Both the position numbers and the translations under genes were made by a program. Under the pieces are notes generated by a model, which was given only the letters and a program-made list of their open reading frames with translations, was not told the DNA's origin and did no database searches. 48,734 nucleotides of DNA. Origin: Acidimicrobiaceae bacterium. GTDB taxonomy: Bacteria > Actinomycetota > Acidimicrobiia > Acidimicrobiales > RAAP-2. Below, piece after piece: positions 16,885 to 24,690 of this stretch. Position 1 is the stretch's first letter. Each line of letters starts with the position of its first letter. Where the stretch lies: NCBI GenBank assembly GCA_027314705.1, contig DAHVAJ010000014.1, forward strand, positions 1 to 48,734, given 5' to 3'.

Positions 16885-17982
16885 TCACCCGTAGGTCGCC
16901 TCGACCCGCCACCGGCCCCGCTCGGTCACGAGGAGGTGGGCCGCCGCGTCGGTGACGACCTGTAGGCGCGCCCCCCGCCGGCGCGACCGCGACCACCACC
17001 GCTCCTCTGACGGCCAGGGCCCGGCCCAGGCCGCGAGCTCGGCCCAGGGCCCGCCGTCGACCGACAGTCGGGCCGGGGTGGTGGTGAGGAGCCCCCGGGC
17101 CGAGACCCGCGCCGGCTCTCCCCGGCCGTCGGCCAGCTCGGCGTGCAGCGGGGTGGGGTGGACCACGGCGGGCGCCGGTGGCGGGATACGCCCCGGCCAC
17201 GGGGCCGTCGACGCGGTCTCCCGGGCCGGCCGCCCGCCGGCCCAGGTGACGAAGCGGGCCCGCGCCGCCGGGTCCCGACCACCCTGGAGGCGGGCCGTCA
17301 GCACGGCTGCAGGGCCGAGGAGTTCCTGCACGGCGGCCAGGCTGCGGGCGGCCCGGACGTCGGCATCGCTCGCGCCGCCCCAGAATCCCGCGCCGGAGGG
17401 GCCACCGTCGTACCCGGCCTCCCGGGGCCGGTCCTGGCGCAGCTGGTCGAGGACGCCGGCGGTGCGCGGCTCCCGCAGGTCCCCGGCCTCACCGTCCCGG
17501 CCGGCGGCCACCCGGTGGCAGAGGGCGCCGGCGGCCCCGAACCGCCCGAGCACGTGGGCCTCGGGCAGCGCGGCGAACTGGCCGAGGGTCCGGATGCCGA
17601 GGCGGCCGAGGAGCCCGGCCAGGTCGGGGCCGGCCAGTGTGGTGACCGGCCGAGGGGCGAGGAAGGCGGCCGTCCCGCCGGCCGGGACGACCACCCCCTC
17701 GCTGGCGGCCAGCACGGCGGCGGCGAGCCCGTCGGCCACGCCGACCTCGGCCGGGGTGACGGTGGCCACGGTGTCGCGCACCAGTGCGACGAGGGCGGTC
17801 TCGCCCCCGAAGTAGCGGGCCGGCCCCCGGGCCGGGATCGAGCAGACCCCGGGACGCACCGGGGTGACCCACGGGCAGTAGGTCCCGACGGCGGCCACGA
17901 CCGTGGCGAAGGCGCGCAGGGCGTCGCCGTCCTCGTCCTCGCCGAGGAGCTCCGGGCAGCGCACGACGAGCAGGCGATCCAT
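16885..17982 (-). CDS. imuB: ImuB-like inactive Y-family polymerase
   Basis: The 365-residue protein belongs to the DNA polymerase Y/ImuB family. It starts RLLVVRCPELLG and continues PVRPGVCSIPARGPARYFGG, VGVADGLAAAVLAA, LGRLGIRTLGQFAALPEAHV (helix-hairpin-helix) and the little-finger-like GPAAVLTARLQGGRDPAARA. ImuB lacks polymerase activity and acts as a clamp-binding adaptor for DnaE2. Compared with the mycobacterial protein as I remember it, about 65 N-terminal residues are missing, so the first palm segment is absent. ATG 17982 comes 1 nt after the imuA' stop. No obvious clamp-binding pentapeptide was recognised. Confidence 0.85.
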   Translation of the reverse strand: MDRLLVVRCPELLGEDEDGDALRAFATVVAAVGTYCPWVTPVRPGVCSIPARGPARYFGGETALVALVRDTVATVTPAEVGVADGLAAAVLAASEGVVVPAGGTAAFLAPRPVTTLAGPDLAGLLGRLGIRTLGQFAALPEAHVLGRFGAAGALCHRVAAGRDGEAGDLREPRTAGVLDQLRQDRPREAGYDGGPSGAGFWGGASDADVRAARSLAAVQELLGPAAVLTARLQGGRDPAARARFVTWAGGRPARETASTAPWPGRIPPPAPAVVHPTPLHAELADGRGEPARVSARGLLTTTPARLSVDGGPWAELAAWAGPWPSEERWWSRSRRRGARLQVVTDAAAHLLVTERGRWRVEATYG

Positions 17983-17983
17983 C

Positions 17984-18763
17984 TCAGGCCCCCGGCCCGC
18001 GGGTGCCGTCCGGGGCGTCGACGGCCGCCACCGTGCCGTCCGGGGCGGGGAGCCAGAGCCGGCACTGCCGGGCCCGGGCCGCGGAGCGCCGGCCCTGGGC
18101 CGTCACGACCACGAGGCGGCGAGTCAAGTGGCCCGCACCGGCAGCGGTCCCCTCCCACGTTGCCTCCTCCACCAGCAGACGGAGGTCGGGAGGCTCGGGC
18201 CAGCCCGTCCGCCCCGGGAGGGCGACGAGTACGGTGCCGCGCTCGCGGGCCCGGGCCACCAGCCGCCGGGCCATGGCCGGCCGGGGGGCGAAGGGCGGGA
18301 CGAGGACCACGAGGTCCACCCCGTCGATGAGGGTGGCCGTCGTTTCCGCCCAGGCCGGACCGGGCCGAGGGACGACGGCCAGACGGTCGAGGTCGACGCC
18401 GAGGTCGCTGGCCGCCACCGCACCGAGGCCGTCGTGCCCGACCAACGCGCACCAGGAGCCGGTCCGCGACGCCTCCGCCACCAGGGCGAGGGCCAGGCTG
18501 AGGACGGCCTGCTCTCCGGGGCCCCCGACCACCAGGGAGGAGCCGCGTCGCAGGGCGCCGTCGGGCAGCAGTCCGGCCACCACCCCGGACACCGGCAACA
18601 GGCGGGTCCGGCTGGCGGCGACCGGCCGGGTGCGTACGGCCAGCCGGGCGAGGGCGGCCCGGGCGTCGGGGTCGAGGGTCCGGTCGATGGCCTGCCGGGG
18701 GGCGGCCCCGCCCGCGGGCGGCGGTGCATCCGCGGCCCGGGGCCGGGGAGGTACGACGAACAT
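17984..18763 (-). CDS. imuA: ImuA' (RecA-fold SOS mutasome factor)
   Basis: The 259-residue protein has a RecA/SulA-like core: LLPVSGVVAGLLPDGALRRG, then SSLVVGGPGEQAVLSLALAL in place of an ordinary Walker A, WCALVGHDGLGAVAASDLGV, LIDGVDLVVLVPPF and RARERGTVLVALPGR. The P-loop Lys is absent, as expected for the ImuA' group. It heads the imuA'-imuB-dnaE2 operon. The start is ATG 18763: it lies 7 nt after the -10 box TACTAT and inside an SOS box, so the transcript is probably leaderless and repressed by LexA directly at the start site. A longer in-frame reading to 19009 would run through the promoter and is rejected. Confidence 0.88.
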   Translation of the reverse strand: MFVVPPRPRAADAPPPAGGAAPRQAIDRTLDPDARAALARLAVRTRPVAASRTRLLPVSGVVAGLLPDGALRRGSSLVVGGPGEQAVLSLALALVAEASRTGSWCALVGHDGLGAVAASDLGVDLDRLAVVPRPGPAWAETTATLIDGVDLVVLVPPFAPRPAMARRLVARARERGTVLVALPGRTGWPEPPDLRLLVEEATWEGTAAGAGHLTRRLVVVTAQGRRSAARARQCRLWLPAPDGTVAAVDAPDGTRGPGA

Positions 18764-18776
18764 ACGTTCGATAGTA
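18757..18776 (-). promoter_or_regulatory. LexA (SOS) box overlapping -10 region and start codon of imuA'
   Basis: On the minus strand the sequence reads TACTAT (-10), directly followed by CGAAC-GTAT-GTTCG. The latter is a perfect 5-bp palindrome and an 11-of-12 match to the actinobacterial SOS box TCGAAC-N4-GTTCGA. The ATG of imuA' lies within its centre. LexA bound here would cover the transcription start point. Confidence 0.85.
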
Positions 18777-18839
18777 CCGAGGTTCGGGCGGCCCTGCCCA
18801 GCCCGGCCCGGGGCCCGTCCGGCCTGCCATCCTGGCGGG

Positions 18840-19385
18840 ATGATCACCACCCTCGAGACCGACCGCCTGCTGCTCCGGCCGTTCGCCGCGGCGGACCTCG
18901 ATGCCCTGGCCGTCCTCCACGCCGAGGAGGCCTTCTGGTGGTACCCACTCCGCCGGGCGATGACCACAGAGGAGACCGGACGGTTCCTCGACCGGGTGCT
19001 GCAGGACACCGCTGACCCCGGTCGGCCGGCCTTCCACGCTGTGGTCGAGCGGTCGACCGGGTCACTCGCCGGCTGGGTCGGCCTTGCGGTCCCGGACTTC
19101 CTCCCCGAGGTCCTGCCCGCCGTCGAGGTCGGCTGGCGCCTCGGCCGCGCCTACCGCGGTCGGGGCTATGCCACCGAGGCCGCCGCCGCCACGCTCCGCT
19201 GGGGATTCGACGGACTGGCCCTCGACGAGGTGCTCAGCATCTTCGAGCCGGAGAACGTCGCCTCGGGCCAGGTCATGGACCGGCTCGGCTTCGACGCCGG
19301 AGTGTCGACGGTGCATCCGGCCTTTGGCCTGCCGCTGGTGGTGCGCACCCTGACCGCCGGGGCGTGGCACCGTCGGCCGGTCTGA
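18840..19385 (+). CDS. GNAT-family N-acetyltransferase (RimJ/RimL-like)
   Basis: The 181-residue protein begins TLETDRLLLRPFAAADLDAL, the typical opening of RimJ/RimL-like acetyltransferases, and carries the acetyl-CoA loop GWRLGRAYRGRGYATEAAAA (motif A, about 99-118). It then shows LDEVLSIFEPENVASGQVMD with the conserved N for the catalytic region. The substrate is unknown; such proteins acetylate protein N-termini, antibiotics or small amines. It diverges from imuA' with 76 bp between the two starts, so the SOS box might also affect it. There is no clear ribosome binding site; GGCGGG lies just before the ATG. Confidence 0.87.
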   Translation: MITTLETDRLLLRPFAAADLDALAVLHAEEAFWWYPLRRAMTTEETGRFLDRVLQDTADPGRPAFHAVVERSTGSLAGWVGLAVPDFLPEVLPAVEVGWRLGRAYRGRGYATEAAAATLRWGFDGLALDEVLSIFEPENVASGQVMDRLGFDAGVSTVHPAFGLPLVVRTLTAGAWHRRPV

Positions 19386-19401
19386 CCGGTCGTCCGCCTC
19401 C

Positions 19402-21330
19402 CTACCCGAACACGAAATCGTCCGGGTCGGGTTCCCTCGTCCAGGCCCAGTAGTCGACGAGCCGCCACGGGCTGAGGCCGTGGATCTCCCCCATCGAGTT
19501 CTTGAAGAACGAGTGCTCGATGGAGGGCTGGGACCACACCAGGCCCCGGAGCTCTCGCTGGCTGCGCTCGTGCCAGTCGTCGTAGCGCTCCCGGCGCGGC
19601 TCCATCGTCCGGTGACCGCCGGCGATCAGTGTCTCGAGGCACCCGGTGATGTAGCGCATCTGGCACTCCGAGTGGAAGATGAGGCTGCCCCCGTGGGCCA
19701 GGTTGGTGCCGGGCCCGTACATGCAGAAGAGGTTGGGGAACCCGGGCACCGTGATACCCAGGTAGGCGGCCGGTCGCTCCCCCCACATCTCCCGCAGGTC
19801 GAGCCCGTCCCGGCCCACCACGGCCATCGGGAAGAGCATCTTGGAGGCCTGGAAGCCGGTCGCGTAGACGAGCACGTCGGCCGGGTACCGCCCCCCGTCG
19901 GACGTCACCACGGCGCCGGGCTCGATGTGGCCGATGGGGGTGCGCACGAGCTCCACGTTCTCGCGGGTCAGGCAGGAGAGCCACGCCCCGTTGTCCTGCA
20001 GGGTCCGCTTTCCGGTGGCCGGGTAGTCGGGGACGACCTTGTCGATGAGATCGGGTCGGTCGCCGATCTGGTCCGTGATCCACGTCGTGAACATCTGCCG
20101 GGTGAGTTCGTTGGTCTCGCTCACGGCCCGCTGCTGGTCGGGGTAGTGCGGATCGACCCGGGCCGCCTCGAGGCCCTTGTCGCACCCGGGCCAGAAGAGG
20201 AGGAAGCGGTACCAGCGACCGTAGAAGGGAAGGTGGCGCAGGGCCCACTGCACTCCGGGCCCGACCGCCGCGTGGTAGTTGGGGTTGGGGAACATCCACT
20301 GGGCGGTGCGCTGGAAGATGGTGAGCGAACCGACCTCCGAGGCGATCGTCGGCGCGATCTGGAAGCCGCTGGCCCCGGCCCCGATCATGGCCACCCGCTT
20401 CCCGGCGAGGTCCACGTCGTGGTCCCACCGGGCCGAGTGGAACAGGGGCCCGGCGAAGGAGGCGGCGCCGGGGAGGTCGGGGACGTAGGGGCGGTTGAGC
20501 TGGCCGACGGCCGAGATGACGGCCCGGGCCTCGAGGGTCGCCTCGGTGCCGTCGGCCGCCCGGGTCCGGACCGACCAGACGGCCCCGCCCTCGTCCCAGG
20601 TGGCGCCCAGGACCTCGGTCTCCCACCGTACGTGGGGGCCGATGCCGTGCTTGTCCATCACCGACTGGAAGTACTGCTGGAGCTCCGGTTGGCGGGCGAA
20701 GTACTCGGTCCAGTGGTCGCTCGGCTCGAAGCTGTAGCAGTAGAAGTGGTTGCCCACGTCGACCCGGGCGCCGGGGTACGTGTTCTCCCACCAGGTCCCG
20801 CCTGGCCCGGCGTTCTTCTCGACGATGGTGAAGGGGATGCCCGCCTCCCGGAGGCGGATGCCGGCGAGGAGGCCCGACTCACCGCAGCCGATGACCACCA
20901 CGGGGACGGCCTCGCGCTGCTCGGCCGTCCCGGCCGGCGCCACCCGGCGAGCGTCTCGGCCGTCGAGCTCCATCTCCTCGAGCAGGAGGGGGACGTACTC
21001 GGCGGGCACCTCTTCGCAGACGAGCCATGCCATCATCTCGTGGAGCAGCTCCGGCCCCACCGGCTCGGGTTCCGGGCAGCCCCGGTCCCGATAGTCGCGG
21101 ATGACCTCGAGGGCCAGGGCCCGGGCCTCGGCCTTGTCCTCCTCGGACAGGTACCCCTGGACCTCGTTGAGGAACAGGCCGGCCGGACGGAGCCGCCCCC
21201 GGATGATGCCGGGGTCGCCGGACATGTGCACGCAGGAGAGCAGCAGCGTGGGCACGCTCACATCGAGCAGGGCCGCGGCGATCTCGCGGTCGGGGGTAGC
21301 GAAGGGCTCGCCGGCGTGGGGGTTCCGCAT
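19402..21330 (-). CDS. Flavin monooxygenase, Baeyer-Villiger / 4-hydroxyacetophenone type
   Basis: The protein has 642 residues. An N-terminal extension of about 140 residues, like that of 4-hydroxyacetophenone monooxygenase, precedes an FAD-binding Rossmann motif VVVIGCGESGLLAG (145-158) and GGTWWENTYPGARVD. The Baeyer-Villiger fingerprint appears as FAGPLFHSARWDHD (about 290-303), followed by an NADPH-binding GAGASGFQIAPTIA. FPNLFCMYGPGTNLAHGG is also typical. Family members insert oxygen next to ketones using NADPH. The substrate is not evident; ketone intermediates from the P450 island are one idea. ATG 21330 has TAGTGT 6 nt upstream. Confidence 0.9.
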   Translation of the reverse strand: MRNPHAGEPFATPDREIAAALLDVSVPTLLLSCVHMSGDPGIIRGRLRPAGLFLNEVQGYLSEEDKAEARALALEVIRDYRDRGCPEPEPVGPELLHEMMAWLVCEEVPAEYVPLLLEEMELDGRDARRVAPAGTAEQREAVPVVVIGCGESGLLAGIRLREAGIPFTIVEKNAGPGGTWWENTYPGARVDVGNHFYCYSFEPSDHWTEYFARQPELQQYFQSVMDKHGIGPHVRWETEVLGATWDEGGAVWSVRTRAADGTEATLEARAVISAVGQLNRPYVPDLPGAASFAGPLFHSARWDHDVDLAGKRVAMIGAGASGFQIAPTIASEVGSLTIFQRTAQWMFPNPNYHAAVGPGVQWALRHLPFYGRWYRFLLFWPGCDKGLEAARVDPHYPDQQRAVSETNELTRQMFTTWITDQIGDRPDLIDKVVPDYPATGKRTLQDNGAWLSCLTRENVELVRTPIGHIEPGAVVTSDGGRYPADVLVYATGFQASKMLFPMAVVGRDGLDLREMWGERPAAYLGITVPGFPNLFCMYGPGTNLAHGGSLIFHSECQMRYITGCLETLIAGGHRTMEPRRERYDDWHERSQRELRGLVWSQPSIEHSFFKNSMGEIHGLSPWRLVDYWAWTREPDPDDFVFG

Positions 21331-21336
21331 GGCCGG

Positions 21337-21342
21337 ACACTA
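21337..21342 (-). promoter_or_regulatory. -10 box of the flavin monooxygenase gene, leaderless type
   Basis: TAGTGT on the minus strand is followed by 6 nt and ATG 21330. Confidence 0.45.
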
Positions 21343-21415
21343 CGCTCCGCTGGGGGCCTCCCACAGTCTGTGGCACACTCCGGGCGTCCCGTCCACCGAG
21401 CCCTCCGGGGGAACC

Positions 21416-22441
21416 GTGCAGCACGTGATCATCGAGGGCCGGGGCCGGGTCCGCCTGGCCGACGCGCCGGACCCGGTGCCGCCCGGGCCCGACGGTGCGG
21501 TAGTGGCCGTCGACGCCACCGCCATCTGCGGGTCCGACCTCCACTTCTACGACGGCGACCTTCCGTCGGAGGGCGGGGTGGCGGTGGGCCACGAGTTCCT
21601 CGGCACGGTGGTCGAGGTGGGCCCGGCGGTGCGCCGGTTCCGCGTGGGCGACCGCGTGCTCACCGCCTCGGTGGCCGGGTGCGGGCGCTGTGACGGGTGC
21701 GCCACGGGCGACCCGGTGTGCTGCGTGGAGGGGCCGAAGGTCTTCGGCTCCGGCATGCTCCCCGGGGGCCAGGCGACGGCCGTCGCCGTTCCCGCCGCCG
21801 ACTTCCAGCTGCTGGCCGTGCCCGAGGGGCTCGATGACGAGGCCGCACTGCTCCTCACCGACAACCTGTGCACGGGCTGGGCCGGGGCCCAGCGAGCGGA
21901 CGTCCCGCCGGGTGGCACCGTGGCCGTCCTGGGCCTCGGGGCGGTCGGTCTCTGCGCCGTACGCTCGGCACTGGCCCTCGGTGCGGGCCGGGTCCTGGCC
22001 GTCGACCCGGTGGCCGGACGCCGGACGCGTGCCGTCGCGTCAGGGGCCGTCGCCGTCGAGGGCCCGACGGTCGAGGGGATCCTCGAGGCCACCGGCGGCC
22101 GCGGCGCCGACGCGGTCATCGACGCCGTGGCCCTCGATGCGAGCCTCGACCACGCCCTGGCCGCCGTCCGGGCCGGGGGCACCGTCTCGGTCGTCGGCGT
22201 CCACGACCTCGCCCCCTACCCCCTCCCGCTGCTCCTCACCCTGCTGCGCAGCGTCACCCTGCGCACGACCACCGCGCCCGTCCACCGCACCTGGGCCGAG
22301 TTGGTGCCCCTGGTACAGCAGGGCCGGCTGCGGACGGACGGGATCTTCACCCACACCTTCCCCCTCTCCGAAGCGGCCGCCGCCTACGAGGTCGTGGCCG
22401 CACGGACCGCCGAGTGCGTGAAGGTCCTCCTGCGGCCCTGA
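21416..22441 (+). CDS. Zinc-dependent alcohol dehydrogenase (MDR family)
   Basis: The 341-residue protein has catalytic zinc ligands in ICGSDLHFYDG (Cys38) and GHEF (His59, Glu60). The structural zinc motif GCGRCDGCATGDPVCC supplies Cys89, Cys92, Cys95 and Cys103. A Rossmann segment, VAVLGLGAVGLCAVRSALAL, and GGRGADAVIDAVA bind NAD(P). It oxidises an alcohol or reduces an aldehyde; the substrate is unknown. GTG 21416 is chosen because GGGGG lies 5-6 nt upstream and the family begins at about this point. It diverges from the monooxygenase gene, with 85 bp between the starts. Confidence 0.88.
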   Translation: MQHVIIEGRGRVRLADAPDPVPPGPDGAVVAVDATAICGSDLHFYDGDLPSEGGVAVGHEFLGTVVEVGPAVRRFRVGDRVLTASVAGCGRCDGCATGDPVCCVEGPKVFGSGMLPGGQATAVAVPAADFQLLAVPEGLDDEAALLLTDNLCTGWAGAQRADVPPGGTVAVLGLGAVGLCAVRSALALGAGRVLAVDPVAGRRTRAVASGAVAVEGPTVEGILEATGGRGADAVIDAVALDASLDHALAAVRAGGTVSVVGVHDLAPYPLPLLLTLLRSVTLRTTTAPVHRTWAELVPLVQQGRLRTDGIFTHTFPLSEAAAAYEVVAARTAECVKVLLRP

Positions 22442-22509
22442 GCTCCGGGATCGGGCCGTCCCGCCGCCAGCCGGCCGCCGGGATGGGCCGACCCGGATGC
22501 GGCCGGCGC

Positions 22510-22515
22510 TACCAT
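22510..22515 (+). promoter_or_regulatory. -10 box of a short independent transcript
   Basis: TACCAT lies 69 bp after the alcohol dehydrogenase stop. By the spacing seen elsewhere in this window, transcription would start near 22522. The -35 region is not recognisable. Confidence 0.4.
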
Positions 22516-22535
22516 GGGCGGACCAGAGGAAGGAG

Positions 22536-22589
22536 GTGGTCCAACTGCACAGTCAACGTTTCGGGACCCTGGAGGTGGCTGGCCGCTGA
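22536..22589 (+). CDS. Possible 17-residue leader peptide
   Basis: GTG 22536 to TGA 22587-22589 encodes VQLHSQRFGTLEVAGR after the initiator. The start is fused to the Shine-Dalgarno run, so initiation here would be unusual, and a CTG four codons in is a further option. It is listed because a strong ribosome binding site with nothing else to translate asks for an explanation. Confidence 0.25.
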   Translation: MVQLHSQRFGTLEVAGR

Positions 22590-22707
22590 GGCGGCTCGCT
22601 GTACCACCTGGCGAATCCCAGCCAGACACCCACCGGACCACCTAGCCGGACCCAGGTCCCATCCGGCGCTCCACGGGGGGCACGGTGCCAGCACAGCAAC
22701 GTGGTAC

Positions 22708-22737
22708 CTGCGGGGCGCCTCCTGGGGCGCCCCGCAG
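22708..22737 (+). terminator. Strong 12-bp hairpin, probable intrinsic terminator
   Basis: CTGCGGGGCGCC, a 6-nt loop TCCTGG and GGCGCCCCGCAG form a perfect stem. It is the longest perfect hairpin noticed in the window. No T-run follows, as is usual in this genome. Confidence 0.65.
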
Positions 22738-22990
22738 CGCGCCGCCGGTCGACCCGGGTGCCGCCGCCGCCAGGTCGGGATGACGGGGTCCGGGGCAGGC
22801 GCCTTCCGGAGTCGACCGTCGTCACGGACCGTCCCATGAGCCCACTCACGACGATCGACGGTCGGATGACCACGGTGCCGGGCCCGGCCCGCGCCGGTTC
22901 CGGCATCGCCGCGGCCCCCCGGACGTCGGCCGCTCACCTCGGCGCCCTCGTCCGGCCCGGTCGTCGGCGGTCACCAGAGGCCGCGGCCCG
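22738..22990. other. Gene-free gap before the MFS gene
   Basis: No convincing gene is seen. An open frame beginning near ATG 22837 ends with the TGA that overlaps the MFS start, but its Pro/Arg/Ala-rich product looks like noise. The MFS promoter should lie here but no clear -10 box was found. Confidence 0.4.
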
Positions 22991-24277
22991 GTGACCGCGG
23001 CCTCGGCCCCACCCGGACGTCGGGGCCGGGCGCTGCTGCTCCACGGGTGGTCCGATCCGGTCGTCCTCGGTGTCGTCCTCGCCGCCCTGGCCTCGGGGTT
23101 CGGGCAGTTCGGCGCCGTGGCCGCCCTCGGCGACGTGGCCCGGTCCTTCGGCAGACTCACCCACGGGGCCACGTTGGCCGACCGGGCCGGGCTGTCGGGG
23201 ACGGAGCTCGGGCTGGGGCTGGCCGTGCTCCGCCTGGCCTCGTTGGGCGGTCTTCCACTGAGTGGCCTGGCCGACCGGATAGGACGTCGCACCGTGCTCC
23301 TCGCCACCGTGGCCGTCGGGCTGGCGCTCACCTCGGCGGCGGCACTGAGCCCCGGGTACTGGTGGTTCGTGGCCATCTTCGCCTTCGGTCGGCCCTTCCT
23401 GAGCGCCACCAACGCCCTCGCCGGCGTGATGGCCGGCGAGCAGACCGCCTCGAACGCCCGGGCCAAGGCCGTGGCCTTCGTGGCCGCCGGGTACGGCGTC
23501 GGCGCCGGCCTGACCGCCATCGTGCACAGCCTGTTCTCTTCTGCGCTCGGCTTCCGCGGGGTGTTCGCACTGGCCCTGGTGCCGCTCGCCCTCCTTCCCC
23601 TCGTCGCCCGGTGGGTGAGCGAGCCGGACCGGTTCGCGGTCGCCGTCGCCGCCCGCGACCGCCCCCGGCCCGTGCTCGGGGCCGTCGGGCCGCGCTTCCG
23701 GAGGCGCCTCGGACTGCTCCTGGCCCTGGCCTTCGCCATCTCGTTCATCACCGGCCCGGCCAACAGCTTCATCTTCCTGTACGCCCAGAACGTGGTCCAC
23801 CTCTCGGGCGTGGCGACGGCAGCCATGGTGGCGGCCGCCGGTGTCACGGGTCTGACCGGCCTCCTCGTCGGCCGCTGGATGGCCGACCGTGCCGGTCGCC
23901 GGTCGACCACCGTCGTCGGGGTCGTGGCCACCGCCGCCTTCGGGGTGCTGGCCTACAGCGGCACGCGCCCGGCCCTGGTGGCCGGCTACGTGCTCGGTGT
24001 CCTTTCGGGTTCCCTCCTGGCCCCGGCCATCGGGTCCATGGTGGTCGAGCTCTTCCCCACCGGGGTCCGCGCCTCGGTGGCCGGGTGGTGGCTGGTCGCC
24101 GGCGTGCTCGGCGCCTCGGTCGGCCTGGTGGTGTTCGGCGCCGTGGCCGACGTGGGCAACCGATTCGGCCGGGCTGCCGCACTCACCTTCCTGCCCGCTG
24201 CCGCACTCGTCGCCCTGTGCTGGCTGCTGCCCGAGACACGCGCCCGGGAGCCCGAGGACCTGTGGCCGGATCCGTGA
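22991..24277 (+). CDS. MFS transporter
   Basis: The 428-residue protein has about 12 hydrophobic segments. The loop 2-3 signature GLADRIGRRTVLL (about 92-104) and its second-half copy GRWMADRAGRRSTTVVGVV are diagnostic of the major facilitator superfamily. The C-terminal half has VVELFPTGVRASVAGWW, as in sugar/acid-type symporters. The substrate is unknown. The stop overlaps the next start (GTGA, 24274-24277), so the transporter is probably made together with the two small membrane proteins that follow. Confidence 0.88.
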   Translation: MTAASAPPGRRGRALLLHGWSDPVVLGVVLAALASGFGQFGAVAALGDVARSFGRLTHGATLADRAGLSGTELGLGLAVLRLASLGGLPLSGLADRIGRRTVLLATVAVGLALTSAAALSPGYWWFVAIFAFGRPFLSATNALAGVMAGEQTASNARAKAVAFVAAGYGVGAGLTAIVHSLFSSALGFRGVFALALVPLALLPLVARWVSEPDRFAVAVAARDRPRPVLGAVGPRFRRRLGLLLALAFAISFITGPANSFIFLYAQNVVHLSGVATAAMVAAAGVTGLTGLLVGRWMADRAGRRSTTVVGVVATAAFGVLAYSGTRPALVAGYVLGVLSGSLLAPAIGSMVVELFPTGVRASVAGWWLVAGVLGASVGLVVFGAVADVGNRFGRAAALTFLPAAALVALCWLLPETRAREPEDLWPDP

Positions 24278-24690
24278 GAGGCGTCGGTCTCCCTCTGGCC
24301 CCCGTGGCGGTGGCCGTCGCGGCCACCGCCGAGGTGGTCGGCCTCGCCCGGAGCCGACCCTTCACGCTCGCGTCCGAGCTGCTCGTGTCCGCCGCGCTGG
24401 GCGCCGCGGTGGCCGTGGTGGTGGCCCAGCGTCTCGCAACCACGGTCCCGGCCGGGCTCGGTCGGCGGACGCCGCCGGCCGGAGTCCGGGCCCTCGGGGT
24501 CCGGTGGCTCTGGCTGGTGGTGCCGGTGGTGGCCGTCGTGGTCTGGGAGGTGGCCGCCTACGTGGGCGTCCCCCGGGTCGACCATCCGACGCTCAGTTCG
24601 CTCCTCGACGCCGTTGACCGGACCGCCGCCGGCCGGGGGGCGACGGCGATCGCCTGGCTCGCCCTCGGACGTGAGCTGGTCACCCGTTGA
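24274..24690 (+). CDS. Small membrane protein, unrecognised
   Basis: The protein has 138 residues and three hydrophobic segments: LAPVAVAVAATAEVVGLA, LLVSAALGAAVAVVVAQ and WLWLVVPVVAVVVWEVAAYV. The motif VWEVAAYVGVPRVDHPTLSS links the third helix to a short soluble tail. The family is not known to me. It is tightly coupled by GTGA to the MFS gene and by TTGA to the next one, suggesting a shared job in the membrane. A region on this strand starting further upstream is excluded because the MFS gene occupies it in a better frame. Confidence 0.65.
   Translation: MRGVGLPLAPVAVAVAATAEVVGLARSRPFTLASELLVSAALGAAVAVVVAQRLATTVPAGLGRRTPPAGVRALGVRWLWLVVPVVAVVVWEVAAYVGVPRVDHPTLSSLLDAVDRTAAGRGATAIAWLALGRELVTR

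Larger units (their letters stand above)
22522..22737 (+). ncRNA. Candidate structured RNA or leader, about 215 nt, closed by a strong hairpin
   Basis: The stretch has a -10 box before it, a near-perfect Shine-Dalgarno AAGGAGGTG at 22530-22538 and a 12-bp terminator hairpin at its end. The Shine-Dalgarno segment AGGTGGTCC (22534-22542) is exactly complementary to GGACCACCT (22635-22643), so the ribosome binding site can be hidden in a long-range 9-bp stem. A competing local palindrome, GGACC-CA-GGTCC, sits at 22648-22659. GGCTGG and CCAGCC (near 22577 and 22619) can pair in between. It matches none of the RNAs I checked by eye (tmRNA, SRP RNA, RNase P RNA, 6C). A sequence-folding leader, attenuator or small RNA is the best reading. 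Confidence 0.5.

Noticed and set aside
13935-16955. 1006-codon plus-strand frame
   Set aside because: It is the antisense shadow of dnaE2; the product is Gly/Pro/Val-rich without motifs while the minus strand has PHP and polymerase signatures.
22514-22645. 43-codon frame from the ATG inside TACCAT
   Set aside because: The start codon lies within the probable -10 box and would not be in the transcript.
22516-22737. Assignment of the structured RNA to SRP RNA, tmRNA, RNase P RNA or 6C RNA
   Set aside because: None of their hallmark sequences (such as the SRP GGAAGCAGC tetraloop region or RNase P core) is present.
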